From Deltaproteobacteria bacterium (GTDB lineage: Bacteria > Desulfobacterota > Desulfuromonadia > Desulfuromonadales > JAAYDE01), in contig JAFGRU010000026.1 of NCBI GenBank assembly GCA_016934985.1, forward strand, positions 1 to 64,000: a stretch of 64,000 nt of DNA. Direction: 5' to 3'. Below are positions 60,414-64,000 of this stretch, one piece after another. A program made the position numbers and the translations under genes. The notes beneath the pieces were generated by a model. The model did no database searches and was not told the DNA's origin. It saw only the letters and a program-made list of their open reading frames with translations. Position 1 is the stretch's first letter; every line of letters begins with the position of its first letter.

Positions 60414-60681
60414 TTTAACATCAAAAAATCCTATCTTTACAACTCTCTTCGGCAACATCAGTCCGTTTGTTCAGCCCATCATCCGCCTTAATTTTTGCCA
60501 ACAAATTCATAAATAATATTTAATTTCAAAGTGTTACTCTTGGATTGTTTTTCGCTTCCAAGAGACAAACTTATTTAATAGGGATGGGTAAAATGTTATA
60601 GTTTTCCATATAAGATTTCTCATTGATTGGGCTGTCAGGTTGATAATAGCCACGTGAAATTGTTTAAAGGTTGTTTTTACA

Positions 60682-62880
60682 ATGAACGAAGCTCTTCCCG
60701 AAACGGGAATTGACCAGAACCTTTCTTTCCCGATCCAGGAGCAGGCTCTTCCCCTGCTCGAAAAATCCAAAACCGGGGCAGCCGTCAATCTCTGTATCGC
60801 GCTCCTGACCTGGCTGGCAATTCCGTCCCCGGACCTGATCTGGCTTTGGTTTATCGTTGGAGCATCATTACTCAGGCTGACACCCTATTTCTGGTACAAA
60901 ACAAATAAGACCCCACCGCACAATTTCAGCTCCTTATATTGGCTAACCCTGATCGCAGTCACCCTGCAAGGCGCAGCATGGGGGTATGCCTCGGTCAGTC
61001 TTTTTGCCTCGGCCACTGAAATTCACAGGTTCTACCTGATGGTCATCGTCTGTGGTATGAGCGGCGGGGCAATACTGTCACTTACTCCATCCTTTTTCGG
61101 GTTCCTCTGCTTCACCATTCCCAGCACCGTCCCCATTGTCGTAGCCTTTTTCATGGCATCCCAGGAGCCTTTCCAGGCTGCCGGGCTCATGGGCGTCGTA
61201 TTTATTCTTGCCGTTATATTCTTGGCAAAGCGAATTTGCCTTTCACATCGGGACCTCATTAATTCTCACATAAATCTGGAACGCCTTTCCCGGGAACTGG
61301 CGCAACACAAAGAGCACCTGGAAACCCTGGTTCAGGAAAGGACAAAAGAGCTGGAAGATTCGCGGGAAAAATATCGGTTGTTGACTGAGGAAATCAATGA
61401 TGCCATTTATGAACTTGACCACAAGGGAATTATCCAATACGTCAGCCCCGCAGTAACCTCCATCCTCGGCATCGCACCGGAAGCCCTCAAGGGAATACAC
61501 TATACAAAAATCATCTATCCCGAAGATCTGGCCCCGGTTCTGAAAAAATTTTCCGAAGTTATGTCAGGGGATCTGGGACCCGCCGAATATCGCATGATTG
61601 ACAGCCGGGGCAACCCGCATTGGGTCAGAACCTCCAGCCGTCCCATCCAAGGAGTTGATAGCCCGGCAGGGCTCCGTGGGGTGCTGACGGATATAGAAAA
61701 CGAAAAACGATCGGAATTTCAAAAAGAAGCACTTCTGAAACGCATCAACGAAAACCAGAAGCTCGAAGCCATCGGCACTTTGGCGGCCGGCATTGCCCAC
61801 GACTTCAATAACCTGCTTATGGGGATCCAGGGGCATTCTTCTTTATTGGCTTTGAAACTTGACTCTTCCAATTGTGAAAATGAGCATCTTCATACTATTG
61901 AAGACCTTGTCCAAAGCGCAACAAAGCTTACGGCCCAGTTGCTGGGTGCCGCCCGGGGAGGGAAGTATAATCCTAAACCGACGGACCTGAATGAACTGGT
62001 CAAGAACAGCTCGGCAATGTTCAGTCAAACCAGAAAGGAAATTGAGCTAAAAGTCCAAACCGTTGCAACTCCGCTTGTCGCCGAGGTCGACAAAGTTCAG
62101 ATTGAACAGGTATTGCTGAATATGTATGTCAACGCCTGGCAGGCGATGCTTGATGGAGGACAACTCGAACTGGAAACCTCAGCAACCATTCTTGACGACG
62201 CCTATTGCGAGCCATTCCAGGCCAAAGGCGGTTGTTATGCCAAAATCTCAGTCACGGATACAGGCACCGGAATGGATGAGTACACCCGTGCTCGGGTTTT
62301 TGATCCTTTTTTTACAACCAAAGAGAAAGAAAGAGGAACCGGCCTGGGGCTGGCCTCAGCTTATGGCATTATCAAAAACCATGGGGGTTTTATTACTGTG
62401 GCTAGTGAAATAGCTCAAGGGACAACTTTCAATATCTATTTACCCCTGTCGGATAGAATGCCTGTTCAGGAAATTCCCGCCGAAAACAAGATTATCGAAG
62501 GATCCGAAACGATCCTGCTGATTGATGATGAAGAGATGATCCTTAAAGTGGGCCAGGCCATATTGAAAAAGCTCGGGTATAGAGCCATTACGGCCCTAGG
62601 CGGTAAGGAAGCCCTCAAGCATTTGGAAGACAACGGCGAAACTGTCAACCTCGTCATTCTTGACATGGTTATGCCCGGCATGGATGGCAGCGAAACCTTT
62701 GATCATATTCGTAAACTTTTTCCTTCAATGCCCATTATCCTTTCCAGCGGTTATGCAATCGATGGAAAGGCTGCCGAAATCATGCGGCGGGGCTGCAACA
62801 GTTTCATTCAGAAGCCGTTCAATGTGGCTGATTTATCCCAAAAAATAAGGAACGTTATTGGGGAGAAAGAAATTGGCTGA
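60682..62880 (+). CDS. membrane-bound hybrid histidine kinase (PAS, HisKA, receiver)
   Basis: The 732-residue protein has about six membrane helices in the first 185 residues, like an integral sensor of the MASE kind. A coiled coil (HLETLVQERTKELEDS) leads to a PAS domain at 230-345 (LLTEEINDAIYELDHKGIIQ, YVSPAVTSILGIAPE). A NtrB-like HisKA follows with His373 in GIAHDFNNLLMGI, then the ATPase domain (GTGLGLASAYGIIKNHG). A C-terminal receiver has ILLIDDEEMILKV and VILDMVMPGMDG. No cognate output regulator is adjacent, and the input signal is unknown. The start ATG 60682 lacks a strong ribosome binding site. Confidence 0.85.
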   Translation: MNEALPETGIDQNLSFPIQEQALPLLEKSKTGAAVNLCIALLTWLAIPSPDLIWLWFIVGASLLRLTPYFWYKTNKTPPHNFSSLYWLTLIAVTLQGAAWGYASVSLFASATEIHRFYLMVIVCGMSGGAILSLTPSFFGFLCFTIPSTVPIVVAFFMASQEPFQAAGLMGVVFILAVIFLAKRICLSHRDLINSHINLERLSRELAQHKEHLETLVQERTKELEDSREKYRLLTEEINDAIYELDHKGIIQYVSPAVTSILGIAPEALKGIHYTKIIYPEDLAPVLKKFSEVMSGDLGPAEYRMIDSRGNPHWVRTSSRPIQGVDSPAGLRGVLTDIENEKRSEFQKEALLKRINENQKLEAIGTLAAGIAHDFNNLLMGIQGHSSLLALKLDSSNCENEHLHTIEDLVQSATKLTAQLLGAARGGKYNPKPTDLNELVKNSSAMFSQTRKEIELKVQTVATPLVAEVDKVQIEQVLLNMYVNAWQAMLDGGQLELETSATILDDAYCEPFQAKGGCYAKISVTDTGTGMDEYTRARVFDPFFTTKEKERGTGLGLASAYGIIKNHGGFITVASEIAQGTTFNIYLPLSDRMPVQEIPAENKIIEGSETILLIDDEEMILKVGQAILKKLGYRAITALGGKEALKHLEDNGETVNLVILDMVMPGMDGSETFDHIRKLFPSMPIILSSGYAIDGKAAEIMRRGCNSFIQKPFNVADLSQKIRNVIGEKEIG

Positions 62881-62898
62881 GGTTGTTTTCCCACAGGT

Positions 62899-63297
62899 TC
62901 AGGTTGTTTTGAAACGTTCGAGCCATTCTCTGGGCAGTGAAGTCGGACGGCGGTCCCGGCCGATCACCACGTGAACCGTGCGTCCTTCGGCCAGCAGCTG
63001 GCCATCCTGGTTGACGGCCCGATAGGTAAATTCCAACACCCTGCGGCGGGCCTTGCTGAGATTGGTAGTTACGGTAATCCGGTCTTCATAAAAAGCGGGA
63101 GCCCGGTAATCAACCTCGGCGTGAGCCACTATCACAAAAAAACCGGCCTCTTCGAAACCGCTGTAGTTCATTCCTACCTGGCGTAGAAATTCCGAGCGCC
63201 CCTCTTCAAACCAAGTTAGATAGTTAGCGTGGTGCACCACCCCCTGGGCATCGGTTTCGGCATAACGGCCCGTCAAAGTGTATGATCGACTGGACAT
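62899..63297 (-). CDS. YbgC family acyl-CoA thioesterase
   Basis: This is a hot-dog fold thioesterase of the 4HBT/YbgC type, acting on acyl-CoA or acyl-ACP and often linked with the Tol-Pal system. The catalytic region is RYAETDAQGVVHHANYLTWF, with Asp in the TDAQG motif, followed by EEGRSEFLRQVGMNY. FYEDRITVTTNLSKARRRVL and the C-terminal HVVIGRDRRPTSLPREW are also typical. Length, 132 residues, is normal. It stands alone here, far from the ybgF-like gene at 14178-14861. Confidence 0.92.
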   Translation of the reverse strand: MSSRSYTLTGRYAETDAQGVVHHANYLTWFEEGRSEFLRQVGMNYSGFEEAGFFVIVAHAEVDYRAPAFYEDRITVTTNLSKARRRVLEFTYRAVNQDGQLLAEGRTVHVVIGRDRRPTSLPREWLERFKTT

Positions 63298-63760
63298 CTT
63301 AGCCTCGCAGGAATAGCACTATGGCAGGATGTTGAAAATCAGCGCCGCACAATATTAGAGCCGAAATCGCGATCTTTCAACCACCCGCCGGCTCCGGCCG
63401 CCACTATAGCAACCGGCATGGCAATTGGCAAGGGGACCATAAGCTTGAGAGCAGGGATTATGCTGTTGAAATGTTCCGACAGCAACATCGGGATGAGAGC
63501 AACGAATACCGGCCCCTTTCGAGGCATTTAGCCTGTCGATCAAGATTATTTTTTCGGCCATCTTTTGCCGGGCATGCCCCCTCCCCAAAAGGCCCTCTTC
63601 AACCATTCTCAACTTGTCCAAAAAAGTAATTCCTCACCTAACGTGCCTGGGAATAATGGCATGACTATTGCCTGTTAAATCCTTTTTAATTCAAATACTT
63701 TGCTTAGCAAAAAGCTGGGCAAATGTTGTTGAACAAAGATTATAAGCTTCTTGAGGCGTC
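63298..63760. other. mostly non-coding interval with a doubtful small gene
   Basis: A 463-base interval divides the YbgC gene from the partial gene at the right edge. The only candidate in it is the small membrane protein frame 63339-63527 (listed separately). No clear terminator or promoter is seen. Confidence 0.4.
63339..63527 (-). CDS. possible small membrane protein or frameshifted relic
   Basis: The 62-codon frame reads MPRKGPVFVALIPMLLSEHF then NSIIPALKLMVPLPIAMPVA, and ends GGWLKDRDFGSNIVRR, with a single plausible membrane span. AGG lies about seven bases upstream of the ATG. A second open frame (63355-63621) on the same strand runs through it in another phase and its N-terminal part (MAEKIILIDRL) also looks protein-like. 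The pair may therefore be one gene broken by a frameshift near 63525. No family is recognised. Confidence 0.35.
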   Translation of the reverse strand: MPRKGPVFVALIPMLLSEHFNSIIPALKLMVPLPIAMPVAIVAAGAGGWLKDRDFGSNIVRR

Positions 63761-64000
63761 ATGAAAAAATTATGGAATTTCAATATCTTAAAATTCGTCC
63801 TTTCATCGACGGCAGTTTTAATGTTGGCTGTCCCACCGCCATGCCAGGCAGTTAATGCAACAAACACAGCTTTCGCCAAACGCCTGAGTATAGACATTCG
63901 AGCTATTCAAGCCTCTCGCCAAGGGCTCAAAACAACCCTTGAGTACATTGACGCCCACCCTGATATTTTCCCACCGACAAAGCTTAAAGACGGACGGCTT
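63761..64000 (+). CDS. secreted protein, N-terminal part (cut by the window end)
   Basis: An ATG at 63761 with GAGG six bases before it opens a frame that runs off the window. The first residues MKKLWNFNILKFVLSSTAVL and MLAVPPPCQA form a signal peptide, probably cleaved after CQA. The next part (FAKRLSIDIRAIQASRQGLK then TTLEYIDAHPDIFPPTKL) is helical. Only 80 residues are visible, and no family can be named. The strand is opposite to the ybgC gene. Confidence 0.65.
   Translation, partial: MKKLWNFNILKFVLSSTAVLMLAVPPPCQAVNATNTAFAKRLSIDIRAIQASRQGLKTTLEYIDAHPDIFPPTKLKDGRL

Noticed and set aside
60537-60564. CTCTTGGA/TCCAAGAG hairpin as a terminator behind the DUF4177 gene
   Set aside because: The loop is 12 bases and no T tract follows; it may be chance.
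1-64000. CRISPR arrays, rRNA, tRNA, complete insertion sequences, prophage
   Set aside because: None was seen. Repeats found are two- or three-copy intergenic elements or short tandem units, without spacer structure or transposase genes.

Overview
The window looks like a chromosomal segment of a Gram-negative, probably anaerobic bacterium of the Desulfuromonadia (Geobacter, Desulfuromonas or Pelobacter type). This rests on gene content and order (topA-dprA-LysM-ybgF, radical SAM/RNase G/rplU/rpmA/obg/proB/proA/nadD/rsfS/rlmH, a DUF6178 protein, several unusual radical SAM proteins), on outer-membrane lipoproteins, and on the many two-component genes. No rRNA, tRNA, CRISPR array, prophage or complete insertion sequence was seen.

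Layout. 1-5000 is a loose accessory stretch: an ATP-grasp ligase, a methyltransferase, a long-chain acyl-CoA synthetase on the other strand, a decayed C-terminal copy of the methyltransferase and an orphan lipoprotein. 5000-14860 is a long minus-strand block: a Cys-rich mini-protein, gph, yggS, maf, trmFO, topA, smg, dprA, a LysM protein and ybgF/cpoB. 15100-20900 holds a U32 tRNA-hydroxylation protein (+) and a minus-strand group (phosphoesterase, pgeF, rluD, a small unknown, an HtrA lipoprotein). 20890-41999 is almost all plus strand and mostly housekeeping: elbB, leuB, asd, an orphan ecfT, truA, a two-domain radical SAM protein, rng, rplU-rpmA, obgE, proBA, nadD-rsfS-rlmH, a LapA-LapB fusion, gpmI, comF, a MagIII-like glycosylase and a DUF6178 protein. 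Two divergent radical SAM genes follow at 42174-45356.

45362-54825 is a signalling region. It begins with a GlrK / QseG-like lipoprotein / GlrR operon. Just downstream are two TGTC-N10-GACA inverted repeats and a good -24/-12 sigma-54 promoter, which should drive an uncharacterised secreted protein and a small membrane protein. Then come an SH3/coiled-coil protein and a CHASE kinase / Rcp1-type receiver / receiver-PAS-kinase cluster. The remainder has potassium uptake genes (trkA, trkH), prfC behind an apparent leader terminator, asnS, a DUF4177 mini-protein, a lone hybrid kinase, a YbgC thioesterase and a secreted protein cut by the window end.

Most interesting: the sigma-54/GlrR control region; the Cys-rich membrane mini-protein read in frame directly after the gph amber stop; a family of structured intergenic repeats (near 5920, 6815 and 56976); the prfC leader terminator; the LapA-LapB fusion; and a 17-base exact repeat flanking rplU-rpmA. 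Function assignments come from recognisable motifs; no database search was run.
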